A stretch of 64,000 nt of DNA. Source: Robiginitomaculum sp. GTDB taxonomy: Bacteria; Pseudomonadota; Alphaproteobacteria; Caulobacterales; Maricaulaceae. The position numbers and the translations under genes are program-made. Numbering within the stretch: position 1 is the first letter of the stretch; each line of letters opens with the position of its first letter. This document shows positions 30,797-40,819 of the stretch, one piece after another. The notes beneath the pieces were generated by a model that did not search any database, was not told the DNA's origin, and worked only from the letters and a program-made list of their open reading frames with translations. The DNA is taken from positions 124,001-188,000 of the forward strand of contig JAUZSF010000003.1 in assembly GCA_030949705.1 (NCBI GenBank), written 5' to 3'.

Positions 30797-32926
30797 CTAA
30801 ATAATGGAAAGCAGGGTGTCGGTCAGTTCTTTGGCGGCCTGGATCAGACGCGCCGAGGCATTATAGGATTGCTGGTATTGGGTCATCAGTGCCAGTTCCT
30901 CGTCAATATTGACGCCTTGTTTGTTGGCCAGTCTTTGTTCGGCTTCGCTGCGCAAGGATATGGCAGCATCAGACTGGCGGGCCGCTCGCGAGGCCCGGCT
31001 GCCCACATCAGTGGCAAAGCGGCCGGAAAAATCGCTCAACGTGCTGGAAACACCAGAAAGGGATCCGGCGTTTTGGAAAAGGCGGCTTTTTGAAAGTGCG
31101 CTGGCAATGGCTTCGCCGCCACGCCCATCACCAGAACCCAACACAACGTCGCCTATGGCCGTGGTGGTTGTCAGTTCCAGTTTGGCCATGGCCAGCTTAT
31201 CGGGATTATTGGCAATATCGCTGCGCACCGCGAAGGCCGCACCCCGTGTCCCCAGAACCCCTTCGCCAAGGCCAAAGAGCTGGGTAAATGACAGGCCGGT
31301 GGTGCCCCGTGCGGTCGAATCGGCGCTGGGTTCTACTTGATAATTTTCAGCTCCAACGGTTGGGGTTTGTACCAATCGACCCGATGCATCCAAAGAGAAG
31401 GTAACAAAGCGGCCAACCCCCGTGGTGGTATTGTTCAGGGCCGCTAGATAGTCATTAATACTCACTCCGGTGACGGGCACATTAATGGTGGCTGCGGTGC
31501 GGCCGTCTGGCCCGGTGACGTTGAAGGTAATCGAGCCACCACCGGCAAGGCCATGGGCGTCGGTGCCGCTTAGGCCGGTTTCAAACTGGGTCGGCAGGGC
31601 GCTGGTAACCAAGGCGTTCAGCCCAAAGAAATGGGCGAAGCCTCGCCCGGCTCTATCCGATGGGGTGGTGGCGTCTTGTACCAGTGACACCCCATTCGTT
31701 CCGGTGGCGCTAAGACTGAGTTTGCCATTGGTAAAACTGGCACTGCCCAAGGCACCAAGGGCGGTGTTCAGGGCGGTCGTGATTCCACCAACGGTGGCCC
31801 CAAAGGCAGTGGGGGCGCCGCCATCCACACTTAGGGTGCCGGCGTCAAAATCAATATCTACCCGGCGAACCAGCGCTCCGGCCGTATCGGTCAGGGCCAG
31901 GCTGGTTTTACCAGTAAAATTCAGGGCATCGGCGCTGAGCAGTCCGGTATTGCGGCCCTGTAAAGTGGTTGGGGCCGGCACCGCGCTGGCATTGGCATGG
32001 GCTGCATTCAGGGCGTCCGCTGCTCCGGCGGCAAATTCCGCCAGCTCCAGTGTCAGGGCTGGCAGTTCGCGATCGCGCAAATCCAGATATCCACGTATGG
32101 TGCCACTTTTGAAGTGGGATTGCAGTTCGATCACGTTGCCAGAAGGCGTGCGCCCCTGAATGGGGGCAAAGGTCTGGCCCAAATTGCCGGGACCGGCCCC
32201 TGGCCCCTCAATGGTGAGGGGAAACTGGCCCAGCAATAATATACCATCTGAGGTACGCAAAACGGCCCCACCATCGGCGGTACGGTCTACCTTGATATCT
32301 ATTAAAGACGATAATTCGGTGATCAAGGCATCCTGGCGGTTTTCCGCGCCGGTGGCATCGCCCTGAATACGACCCCGGGTAATGTCGCCGTTCAAAGAAC
32401 TGATTTCAGAGATCAGCGCATTGGCGCGCTCGATGCTGAAGCCGATCTGGCGCTGGGCCTCGCTGCGTGCCGTCAGCAACTCTCCCTGCAGGCGGGTAAA
32501 TTCATCAAACAAAAACTGTACATCAGAAACCGCAGTCAGGCGACGCACTCCCGACGCCGGGTCCAGCGCCGCCGAGCCGATTTCGGCAAAGGCGGTATTG
32601 AGACGCGCAAACAGCGATCCAGGATCGTCCAGCGTGCCAAATTGTGCCTGTACCCGATCCAAAAGACCTGCTTTGGCTTCGCCGGCGGCGGCATCGCCAT
32701 TGGCGCTGAGCGAGGTGGCAAACAAAAACCGGTCGGTAATGCGGGTCAGACTGGCCGCATCAACCCCCAGACCGGCCCCGACCACATTGCGCGAGGTAAT
32801 ATTAGCCTGGGATCGTGCATAGGCCGGTGTGTTGACATTACTGATATTGGTCGAGGTGGAGCGCAAAGCCAGCTGTGAAGCATTCAGGCCAGAAAGTGCG
32901 TTTCCAAGAATTGAATTAATAGACAT
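30797..32926 (-). CDS. flgK: Flagellar hook-associated protein 1
   Basis: LGNALSGLNASQLALRSTSTNISNVNTPAYAR N-terminus; GVNIDEELALMTQYQQSYNASARLIQAAKELTDTLLSII C-terminus. Confidence 0.95.
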   Translation of the reverse strand: MSINSILGNALSGLNASQLALRSTSTNISNVNTPAYARSQANITSRNVVGAGLGVDAASLTRITDRFLFATSLSANGDAAAGEAKAGLLDRVQAQFGTLDDPGSLFARLNTAFAEIGSAALDPASGVRRLTAVSDVQFLFDEFTRLQGELLTARSEAQRQIGFSIERANALISEISSLNGDITRGRIQGDATGAENRQDALITELSSLIDIKVDRTADGGAVLRTSDGILLLGQFPLTIEGPGAGPGNLGQTFAPIQGRTPSGNVIELQSHFKSGTIRGYLDLRDRELPALTLELAEFAAGAADALNAAHANASAVPAPTTLQGRNTGLLSADALNFTGKTSLALTDTAGALVRRVDIDFDAGTLSVDGGAPTAFGATVGGITTALNTALGALGSASFTNGKLSLSATGTNGVSLVQDATTPSDRAGRGFAHFFGLNALVTSALPTQFETGLSGTDAHGLAGGGSITFNVTGPDGRTAATINVPVTGVSINDYLAALNNTTTGVGRFVTFSLDASGRLVQTPTVGAENYQVEPSADSTARGTTGLSFTQLFGLGEGVLGTRGAAFAVRSDIANNPDKLAMAKLELTTTTAIGDVVLGSGDGRGGEAIASALSKSRLFQNAGSLSGVSSTLSDFSGRFATDVGSRASRAARQSDAAISLRSEAEQRLANKQGVNIDEELALMTQYQQSYNASARLIQAAKELTDTLLSII

Positions 32927-33277
32927 TATCTATACCGTACCGGCAGGACTTGCCGCCCTTAGGGCCATTTTTTCCGACATTACTGGTCATTTTTGCGTAG
33001 CTGCAGTTTTGATGAAAATCTGGTAAGCCATTGCTTTAACGACTTTATTTTGCTTTTCATGTGTGCCACCCAAAATGTGTGCGGATTAACCATGTTTCAG
33101 TGAACGCAAGGGATGGGCCAAGTGTCTCTTTAGCCGCTGTACCCTATCTTCCACTGGTGCCAATGACCCCGGCAAATATGCGCAACTCGGCAGAAAACGC
33201 CCGGCAATACTGGGCCCTTCCTTGTGGTCTGTATTTGTAACGCATTGAAATAATTTACATAATAAAAGCATCTCAAG

Positions 33278-33294
33278 TTGGCCCGGCTTTTGCT
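33278..33294 (+). promoter_or_regulatory. Sigma-54 (-24/-12) promoter upstream of fliK
   Basis: TTGGCCCGGCTTTTGCT with GG-N10-GC spacing, about 50 bp before the fliK start; flagellar sigma-54 activator FlbD is encoded in the window. Confidence 0.75.
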
Positions 33295-33342
33295 GAGTAG
33301 GTGGGAAAAGCGCGTGCAGATTATGCAACACAGGCAAATTGA

Positions 33343-35316
33343 ATGAGTTTGGATTTTAACATTCTGGCGACGGCAAGCGGCAACGGGGTAAAAACCGGGG
33401 CGGCTTCTTCAGTTGCAGGCCAGAAAGTTTCCGCCAAAGTCTCGCCGCAGAAAAATGGCGCCCACTCTGCCTTTGCCGACCTGCTAAATGCCAGTGTACA
33501 AGCCAATGCACAGGGCGGCTCCGCCGGGGAACTGGCCGGAAAGGTCACAGGTAAAACGAGCGGTAAAACAACAGTCAATGCCCAGTGGTTGCAAAGTACA
33601 GGAAAAAAACCGGCCTTAAAGGGGCACGGATTACAAAGTGACCTGGCCAGCGTACTGAAGCCTGCAAAGGTTGGTGATGAAGGTGAAGAAGCCCTGGTTG
33701 GCGCGACCACCATCCCGGCCAATGCGGCGACATTGGTGGCAAATACCAAAGATCAGTCTGGCAAGAACAAACCTTCGGCAGTGTCAGGTCTGGTCCAGAA
33801 TACTGGCGATGCAGCACACAAGACTGCTAAACAAGGTGTCCAGCCCAATCCCGGTCAGATTCGCCGGTTGATTGGTGTCGGCGGCCTTAATCCATCTGAT
33901 CCGCGGGCCAAGATCCCGGCGATAACAGTTGATCCGATTATTGCCGAATTGGATCCCAAAGGGGGCGTTGCGCCTGCGCCTTCACCCTCGCCAGCGATTC
34001 AGAGCGGCTCGATCGAAGCGGCGCTGGATCCAAAACCCATTACCACACCCCAACCCTCTACCTCTCCCGCTATAAAGGTCGGTTCCGTGGTTAGCGGGCT
34101 TGAGCCTTCTTTAAAAACCACGCCACAGCCTTCGCGAACCCCAGCCATTAAGAATGGTCCGGTTGTTGCCGGGCTGGATGCCAAGACGGTAACCACGCCG
34201 CCGCCATCCAAGAGCCCGGTTATCCAGAGCGGTCCGGTGATTGCCGGGCTGGACACAAAATCCTTTGCCGCCCCTCAGCCGGCGGGTATGCCGGCAATTG
34301 GTGCGGGGCCGGTGATCGCGGAACAGAACCAAAAAGGCGGCGGGTCACAGCCCCCCTCAGGTACACCGGCCATCAAAACCGGGCCCGTGGTTGCAGGTTT
34401 GACTCCTGGCAAAACCATGACGCCCTCTTTGTCCGGCTTGATGCAAGGTCTGAGCACACCCGAAGAAGTACAACAAAAGGCCACCCGTCGGGTAGGCCAT
34501 GGGACTTCTAAAACAAATGCAGCCAAAGGCAGTTTGGCCAAGGCCGGTGGCCAATCTGGTACGAGCAATACGACGGTGTCGGCGGCAAATGCGGGCAATG
34601 TTGCCGCCAATGCAGCATCATTCACCAATGCAAATACGGTTTTGGCCCAGGCCGCCTCGAGCCAGCCATATAATAGCCAGAGCCATGATAACCCAGGTTC
34701 TACGTTACAAAATGGTGCGCCAGCAGGTTTTGCGGGTTTGCCCGATGCGGGACTGGACGGCCGGGTCATCCTTGCCAGCACATCAGTCGACCATGGGCTG
34801 AAGTCTGCGCAAACCCATGACATCGCCCAAAAAGCGACCAATGCAACGTCACATACTCCCCCCCGTCTTGACCAGGCCAGCCTGGCCGGTTTTGCCGCCA
34901 ATATGGCGCAACGGATGCAGGGGGGCGGGACGCGTTTTGAAATTCGTCTGGATCCGGCAGAGCTGGGCAAGGTACAGGTCAAGCTGGAGGTGAGCGCTGA
35001 TAATCGTGTCGAAGCAGTGCTCAGCTCTCATCGTCCTGAAGTCTTGGCGGACCTGCAACGAGGGGCTGATGCCTTGCGCCGGGCCTTGAGCGATATGGGA
35101 TTTGATCTGGGCGCTGACGGATTGAGCTTCTCTTTGGAACAGGGCACCGGCGGTTTTGGTGCTGATCAGGACGCCAGTGGCGCCTCTGGTCTGGCGGGTC
35201 TGGAAGGCACTGAAGCAGAAGAGAATTTGGAGGTTCAGGCCCCCATTCTTGCACAAAGTGATCGTGGATATGGCATGACACGCGTTTTCGCCGGCCGTGT
35301 CGACGTGAGATTATAG
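33343..35316 (+). CDS. fliK: Flagellar hook-length control protein
   Basis: Low-complexity N-terminal/central part; C-terminal FliK domain MQGGGTRFEIRLDPAELGKVQVKLEVSADNRVEAVLSSHRPEVLADLQRGADALRRAL. Confidence 0.88.
   Translation: MSLDFNILATASGNGVKTGAASSVAGQKVSAKVSPQKNGAHSAFADLLNASVQANAQGGSAGELAGKVTGKTSGKTTVNAQWLQSTGKKPALKGHGLQSDLASVLKPAKVGDEGEEALVGATTIPANAATLVANTKDQSGKNKPSAVSGLVQNTGDAAHKTAKQGVQPNPGQIRRLIGVGGLNPSDPRAKIPAITVDPIIAELDPKGGVAPAPSPSPAIQSGSIEAALDPKPITTPQPSTSPAIKVGSVVSGLEPSLKTTPQPSRTPAIKNGPVVAGLDAKTVTTPPPSKSPVIQSGPVIAGLDTKSFAAPQPAGMPAIGAGPVIAEQNQKGGGSQPPSGTPAIKTGPVVAGLTPGKTMTPSLSGLMQGLSTPEEVQQKATRRVGHGTSKTNAAKGSLAKAGGQSGTSNTTVSAANAGNVAANAASFTNANTVLAQAASSQPYNSQSHDNPGSTLQNGAPAGFAGLPDAGLDGRVILASTSVDHGLKSAQTHDIAQKATNATSHTPPRLDQASLAGFAANMAQRMQGGGTRFEIRLDPAELGKVQVKLEVSADNRVEAVLSSHRPEVLADLQRGADALRRALSDMGFDLGADGLSFSLEQGTGGFGADQDASGASGLAGLEGTEAEENLEVQAPILAQSDRGYGMTRVFAGRVDVRL
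33916..34440 (+). repeat. Seven in-frame 75-bp (25-aa) tandem repeats within fliK
   Basis: Units start at 33916, 33991, 34066... with consensus PAIxxGPVVAGLDxKxxTTPxPSxS. Confidence 0.9.
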
Positions 35317-35325
35317 GGTGAATTT

Positions 35326-36000
35326 ATGGCAGTACTAAATGGGCTAGGGTTGAATTCAACGATATCAACTACACAAACGGCGACCGCCGGTCTTGCGAAT
35401 AATTTTGATACGTTTCTTACCCTGCTGACCGAACAACTCAAAAATCAGGATCCGCTCAGCCCGCTTGATTCCACCCAGTTTGTTGACCAACTGGTACAAT
35501 TTTCCGGGGTCGAGCAGCAAATCAATCAAAACAAGAACCTGGAATCCCTGATTAATCTGAATGCCGCCAACTCGGCCACGGCGGCGGTTGGTTTTATTGG
35601 CAAGGAAGTGGATGTGCTGAACACCACGGCCCCGCTCGCCAATGGCAATGCCCAATGGAGCTATGCCACCCAGTCTGATGCCGCCTCGGTGAGTATTCTG
35701 GTCAAGGATGCCAATGGAAAAGTGGTTTTCAAGGCCGATGGGAATACGGCCACCGGTACCCACACCTTTAACTGGGACGGCCGGGACAATGTCGGCACGT
35801 TGTTGGCCGATGGTAATTATGATCTGGAAGTGAGTGCCCTGGATAATGATGGCAATCTGGTTTCCACATCGGTCACCACCACGCGGGTGATTACGGGGGC
35901 TGATTTCTCCGGTACAGAACCGGCCTTGCTGGTGGGCAATGAACGCATTGCCTTTGCCAACATTTTGGCAGTCCGGGAGCGCACAGCACCCGCCATATAA
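35326..36000 (+). CDS. flgD: Flagellar hook assembly/capping protein
   Basis: FLTLLTEQLKNQDPLSPLDSTQFVDQLVQFSGVEQQINQNKNLESL; TFNWDGRDNVGTLLADGNY. Confidence 0.95.
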   Translation: MAVLNGLGLNSTISTTQTATAGLANNFDTFLTLLTEQLKNQDPLSPLDSTQFVDQLVQFSGVEQQINQNKNLESLINLNAANSATAAVGFIGKEVDVLNTTAPLANGNAQWSYATQSDAASVSILVKDANGKVVFKADGNTATGTHTFNWDGRDNVGTLLADGNYDLEVSALDNDGNLVSTSVTTTRVITGADFSGTEPALLVGNERIAFANILAVRERTAPAI

Positions 36001-36087
36001 TGAAACGGGGGTCCAGAATGGTGACCCTTTCTTTGAAGCAGAAGCTCCTCAAGAAAAAAATGAGTGAAAAATCAACAGGAGTTTATA

Positions 36088-37473
36088 ATGTCACTTAATT
36101 CAGCACTGACTATCGGGGTTGCCGGGTTGCGGGCCAATTCGTCCGCCCTTAGCGGTATTTCCAATAATATCGCCAACATCAATACGGTCGGGTACAAGCG
36201 TACACGCTCTGATTTTTCTTCTCTGGTCACGTCTTCATCCAATATTAGCGCACTGGATGCCGGGGCGGGGGTTTCGGCTGGCTCGCAACGTCTGATCGCC
36301 GAACAGGGGCAATTACAATCCTCCAGCGCCTCTACCGATTTGGGTATTGCCGGTGCCGGTTTCTTCGTCGTGGGTACGGCCACGCAAAATGGGGCTACCG
36401 ATGATGCCTTGCGCTTTACGCGCGCCGGTGGCTTTGCCCCCGACGAAAAAGGCTTCTTGCGTAATGCAGCCGGGTATTATTTGCGCGGCTGGCCGGCGCA
36501 ACCCGATGGCAGTTTTGCCACTAATGCTTCGGATATTACGTCGCTCTCTACGGTAAATATTGCCTCGATCAGCGGGGCGGCCAAAGCCACCAGCACCGTT
36601 CAGGTCAATGGCAATCTCAAAGCCAGCCAGGCCATTTCCGCCGCAGAGGCAACTTATGCGGCCGGGACATCGGCCAATAATATGGCGTCGGGCGCGGTAA
36701 CGCCTGACTTTGTGCGCACAGTACAGGTTTTTGACAGCCAGGGCGGGGTTCATAATATCAATCTGGCGTTTCTGAAAAGCAGCGCGGCGGCCAACACCTG
36801 GCACGTAGAGGTTTATGCCAGCCCGGCCAGTGACGTGACCATTGGAGCCCCTCTGGTTGATGGCCAGCTCGCCGTGGGTGATGTGGTCTTTGACGCCAAT
36901 GGCCAGTTTGATGCCGCGGCCTCTATGTCGCTAAACTTGGCCTTTGGGGCTTCATCGGCGGGGGCACCAGCGGCCAGTGCCTTTAACTGGGCCAGCAGCC
37001 TGGGGATCGCCGCACAGACGATTAATGTCAATCTGGGTAGTGCCGGGGCCTCCGGGGGCATGACCCAGTTTGATTCCAATTCAGTGCTGGACTCTTCAAT
37101 TGTGGACGGGGCCATTTTTGGCAGTCTGACCGGGGTTGATGTGGATGATCAGGGTTTTGTTACGGCCAGTTTCTCCAATGGTGTCATTCAGAAGATCTAT
37201 CAGATCCCACTGGCTACTTTCGTCAATCCGAACGGGTTGAATGCCGAAGATGGCGATGCCTTTAGTCTGGCTATTAATTCAGGTTCCTTGAACCTGAAGG
37301 CGGCCGGGAACGGAGTTGGCAAAATTGCTTCTAAAACGCTTGAAGGGTCCAATGTGGATCTGGCCAAAGAGTTCACCAACCTGATTACGGTGCAGCGGGC
37401 CTATTCCGCATCGTCCAAAATCATCACTACCGCGGACCAGATGCTCGACGAACTGATCAGGATCAAACGATAG
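36088..37473 (+). CDS. flgE: Flagellar hook protein
   Basis: ALTIGVAGLRANSSALSGISNNIANINTVGYKR; VDLAKEFTNLITVQRAYSASSKIITTADQMLDELIRIKR. Confidence 0.95.
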   Translation: MSLNSALTIGVAGLRANSSALSGISNNIANINTVGYKRTRSDFSSLVTSSSNISALDAGAGVSAGSQRLIAEQGQLQSSSASTDLGIAGAGFFVVGTATQNGATDDALRFTRAGGFAPDEKGFLRNAAGYYLRGWPAQPDGSFATNASDITSLSTVNIASISGAAKATSTVQVNGNLKASQAISAAEATYAAGTSANNMASGAVTPDFVRTVQVFDSQGGVHNINLAFLKSSAAANTWHVEVYASPASDVTIGAPLVDGQLAVGDVVFDANGQFDAAASMSLNLAFGASSAGAPAASAFNWASSLGIAAQTINVNLGSAGASGGMTQFDSNSVLDSSIVDGAIFGSLTGVDVDDQGFVTASFSNGVIQKIYQIPLATFVNPNGLNAEDGDAFSLAINSGSLNLKAAGNGVGKIASKTLEGSNVDLAKEFTNLITVQRAYSASSKIITTADQMLDELIRIKR

Positions 37474-37480
37474 CGCGTTC

Positions 37481-37511
37481 AATCCCCTCCGGTCCTGAAC
37501 CGGAGGGGATT
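37481..37511 (+). terminator. Hairpin downstream of flgE
   Basis: Perfect AATCCCCTCCGGT-CCTGA-ACCGGAGGGGATT hairpin, weak U-tract. Confidence 0.6.
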
Positions 37512-37640
37512 TAATTAAAATTGGACAGGGTTTTTTTTGGAGGAATTCACCAGCTTCATTTGCCGGATATTTAACTTCTTCTCTTAAGGTCACACCCAGA
37601 GACAGCAAATGTCCGATAAACAAGTATGGGAACGGGTGAT

Positions 37641-37913
37641 ATGGGTTACGCACGCAAAACACGAGAAACATTGGTCATTGGTCCAGATGGCAGTCCGCTG
37701 ACATTGGCCGATCTTCCACAGCCGGAAACCCGGCGCTGGGTTATCAGGCGCAAGGCCGAAGTGGTGGCCGCTGTCCGGGGGGGACTGTTAACCCTGGAAG
37801 ACGCCTGCAAGCGCTACCGTCTGACAGTTGAAGAATTTCTGGGCTGGCAGCAAATGATCGACCGTCATGGGCTGGCCGGACTGCGCACGACCAAGGTGCA
37901 GCAATACCGATAA
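37641..37913 (+). CDS. sciP: CtrA inhibitor SciP (DUF1153)
   Basis: LPQPETRRWVIRRKAEVVAAVRGGLLTLEDACKRYRLTVEEFLGWQQMIDRHGLAGLRTTKVQQYR. Confidence 0.93.
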   Translation: MGYARKTRETLVIGPDGSPLTLADLPQPETRRWVIRRKAEVVAAVRGGLLTLEDACKRYRLTVEEFLGWQQMIDRHGLAGLRTTKVQQYR

Positions 37914-37960
37914 TATTGGTAAATTGCCAAAATTGAGAGGCTTGGTCTCTCGCAAAATCC

Positions 37961-37999
37961 AAAAAAGAGCCCGAAGTTTATCTTCTGGCTCTTTTTTTA
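37961..37999 (+). terminator. Intrinsic terminator downstream of sciP
   Basis: AAAAAAGAGCC...GGCTCTTTTTTT stem with U-tract. Confidence 0.8.
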
Positions 38000-38028
38000 T
38001 GCATTTTCATCCCTCTGTGACCGTTTCA

Positions 38029-38044
38029 TTAAGTATACGTTTAC
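38029..38044 (+). promoter_or_regulatory. Candidate CtrA box upstream of fliF
   Basis: TTAA-N7-TTTAC, one mismatch to TTAA-N7-TTAAC, about 65 bp before the fliF start. Confidence 0.4.
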
Positions 38045-38106
38045 GACGTAGTGGGAAATTCCTGCCTAGTGGAGTGCGCAATCGCGCGTTTAGGTAGGAA
38101 AAATAC

Positions 38107-39780
38107 GTGAACGGTTTACTCAATACCCTCAATCAGTTCGGACCGGTGCGGTTGATCATCATCATGGGGGTAACCATTGGTGTCACATTAGCGCTAATGA
38201 TGATGAGCTTTCAAATTGGCTCTGCGGATAAGACCTTGCTCTATTCCGGTTTGGATTTGAAGGAAGCCTCACAAATCAGCGCTCGTCTGGACCAGATGGG
38301 GATACCTTATTCCATTGGTGCTGGGGGCTCTACCATTATGGTGCCGCGTAAAAAGGTGGAAACGGTGCGGATGGCGCTGGCCGGGGAAAATCTGCCCAGC
38401 TCGGGCTCCATGGGATATGAAATTTTCGACAAGACCGGCGCTATGGGGCAAACCAGCTTTGCCCAGAACATGGCGCAATTGCGTGCCCTTCAGGGCGAAC
38501 TGGAACGCACCATAACCTCTTTGGACGGGGTCAGCGCCGCGCGGGTGCTACTGGTATTGCCCAAACGCCGTCTGTTCGAACGTGATGCACAACAGGCCAA
38601 GGCGTCGGTGGTGATTCGCCTGCAGTCCAATATTATTGGTGTTACCCAGACCCAGGCGATCCGCCAATTGGTGGCCAGTGCGGTGCCGGGGCTAAAGGCA
38701 GGCAATGTAACCGTAGCCGACGAAGCCGGGCGGGTGTTGGCAAGACAGGATGAAGAGGGCCATGAGGGGCAGGCGGCAGCCGCGGGCCAACGTACCCTGG
38801 TCGAAATGGCGTTATCCAGAAAAATTACCCAGATGTTGGCTCCGATTGCCGGCCCGGACGGAGTGCAGGTGCAAATCAGTGCCGATCTTGATCTGGACAG
38901 GATCACTGAACGTTCCACGATTTATGACCCGGACAATCGGGTGGTGATTTCTAGCGATACCAGCGAGGAGAGCTCGGACCAATCCGAAGCCAAAACCAGC
39001 GCCGCGGTCAGTGTCGGGGCCAATGTGCCCAATAAGGATGATTCGGCAGGCGGCGATGGGGGCAAATCCAATGCTATCAGCTCCCGTACCAGTGAAATCC
39101 TCAACTATGGGAATTCAAAAACTGAACGCACCATTGTGCGCTCTTCGGGGGCAATCAAACGGTTATCTGTAGCCGTGGTGGTGGATGGTATCTTGACCAA
39201 GGACGATGCCGGTGTGGAAACTTATACGCCGCGCACCCCAGAACAAATGAGTGAGATTGAGGCCCTGGTTAAAACCGCCATTGGTTTTGATGAGGCCCGC
39301 GGGGATACGGTTACGGTTTCCAATGTGCGCTTTTCGCGGCCAGAACCGCTGGGCGATGTGGCCCCGCCAGGTATGTTCTCGTTTAGCAAGGACGATATTA
39401 TGCGCACGATCGAGCTGCTTATCCTGGCGGTGGTCTCGATTGCCATGATGATCTTTATCGTGCGGCCTTTATTGTCCGGCATTGTTGGCGGTGGGACTGG
39501 GGGTGGCATGCCCATGCTGGCCAGTGCAGGCGCTGCACCGGCACTGGCAAGGCCGGAGGGCCCAACCGCGGCCCCGCCGATTCCCTCAGGGGGAGGGGGC
39601 TCTGGCGCCCAGGGCGCTTTGCCGCCGCCACAGCAAAATTCGGAACTGGAAGAGACCATCGATGTGGCCAAAATTCAGGGACAGGTCAAAGCGTCGTCGG
39701 TCAATAAGGTTGCCGAAATTGTAGATTCACATCCGGAGGAATCCATTTCGATCCTTCGTACCTGGTTGCACGAGGCATAA
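38107..39780 (+). CDS. fliF: Flagellar MS-ring protein
   Basis: LYSGLDLKEASQISARLDQMGIPY, FDKTGAMGQTSFAQNMAQLRALQGELERTI; two TM segments. Confidence 0.96.
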   Translation: MNGLLNTLNQFGPVRLIIIMGVTIGVTLALMMMSFQIGSADKTLLYSGLDLKEASQISARLDQMGIPYSIGAGGSTIMVPRKKVETVRMALAGENLPSSGSMGYEIFDKTGAMGQTSFAQNMAQLRALQGELERTITSLDGVSAARVLLVLPKRRLFERDAQQAKASVVIRLQSNIIGVTQTQAIRQLVASAVPGLKAGNVTVADEAGRVLARQDEEGHEGQAAAAGQRTLVEMALSRKITQMLAPIAGPDGVQVQISADLDLDRITERSTIYDPDNRVVISSDTSEESSDQSEAKTSAAVSVGANVPNKDDSAGGDGGKSNAISSRTSEILNYGNSKTERTIVRSSGAIKRLSVAVVVDGILTKDDAGVETYTPRTPEQMSEIEALVKTAIGFDEARGDTVTVSNVRFSRPEPLGDVAPPGMFSFSKDDIMRTIELLILAVVSIAMMIFIVRPLLSGIVGGGTGGGMPMLASAGAAPALARPEGPTAAPPIPSGGGGSGAQGALPPPQQNSELEETIDVAKIQGQVKASSVNKVAEIVDSHPEESISILRTWLHEA

Positions 39781-39783
39781 ATT

Positions 39784-40818
39784 ATGGTCAGAGCCGCCGC
39801 CAGTCGCCCCGTCGTTGATGATGTAACGCGCCTTTCAGGTGCGGACAAGGCCGCCATTATCTTGCTGGCCCTGGGCGAAGAGCATCACAAATTGTGGGAG
39901 TTGATGGATGATGAGGAGATCAAGGAGATCTCCCAAGCCATGTCCAATCTGGGCAATGTAACGGCTTCGGCTGTGGAAAAGCTGATTGTTGAATTTGTCA
40001 GTCAGATGTCTTCCACCGGGTCGATTATGGGCTCCTACGAGGCTACCCAGCGCCTGTTGGCCAGCTTTATGCCCGAAGACAAGGTCGAAAGCGTCATGGA
40101 GGAAATCCGTGGCCCGGCCGGGCGTACCATGTGGGATAAGCTGGGCAATGTGAACGAAGGCGTGCTGGCCAATTATCTGAAAAACGAATATCCGCAGACC
40201 GTGGCTGTGGTGCTGTCAAAGGTCAAGGCGGACCATGCCGCCCGGGTGTTGAGCGCCTTACCGGAAGATTTTTCCATGGAAGTGGTGATGCGCATGTTGC
40301 GCATGGAACCGGTACAAAAAGAGATCATGGACGAGATTGAGGCCACTTTACGCCGCGAGTTTATGTCCAATCTGGCCCGTACCAACAAGCGTGACAGCCA
40401 TGAAATGATGGCGGATATTTTCAACAATTTTGACCGCCAGACCGAAAACCGTTTCCTGGCAGCACTGGAAGAGCGCAACCGCGATGCCTCCGAACAGATC
40501 CGGTCGTTGATGTTCGTCTTTGAAGATCTGCAAAAACTGGATCCGGGCGGTGCGCAAACGCTGCTGAGAGCCGTGGAAAAAGACCAGCTGGCGCTGGCGA
40601 TGAAAGGGGCCTCCGAGGCCCTGCGCGACCTATTCTTCTCGAATATGTCTGAACGGGCCGCCAAGATTTTACGAGAAGATATGGAGGCCATGGGGCCGGT
40701 GCGGCTGAAAGATGTCGAGGGGGCCCAGCAAATGATGGTCAATCTGGCCAAGGATCTGGCGGCCAAGGGCGAGATTCTGTTGGCCGATGGCGGCGCTGAT
40801 GACGAGTTGATTTACTAA
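39784..40818 (+). CDS. fliG: Flagellar motor switch protein FliG
   Basis: [67 protein letters not shown]. Confidence 0.96.
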   Translation: MVRAAASRPVVDDVTRLSGADKAAIILLALGEEHHKLWELMDDEEIKEISQAMSNLGNVTASAVEKLIVEFVSQMSSTGSIMGSYEATQRLLASFMPEDKVESVMEEIRGPAGRTMWDKLGNVNEGVLANYLKNEYPQTVAVVLSKVKADHAARVLSALPEDFSMEVVMRMLRMEPVQKEIMDEIEATLRREFMSNLARTNKRDSHEMMADIFNNFDRQTENRFLAALEERNRDASEQIRSLMFVFEDLQKLDPGGAQTLLRAVEKDQLALAMKGASEALRDLFFSNMSERAAKILREDMEAMGPVRLKDVEGAQQMMVNLAKDLAAKGEILLADGGADDELIY

Positions 40819-40819
40819 T

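Noticed and set aside
31470-32159. 229-aa plus-strand ORF opposite flgK
   Set aside because: Antisense shadow of flgK, Pro/Ser/Ala-rich with no family signature
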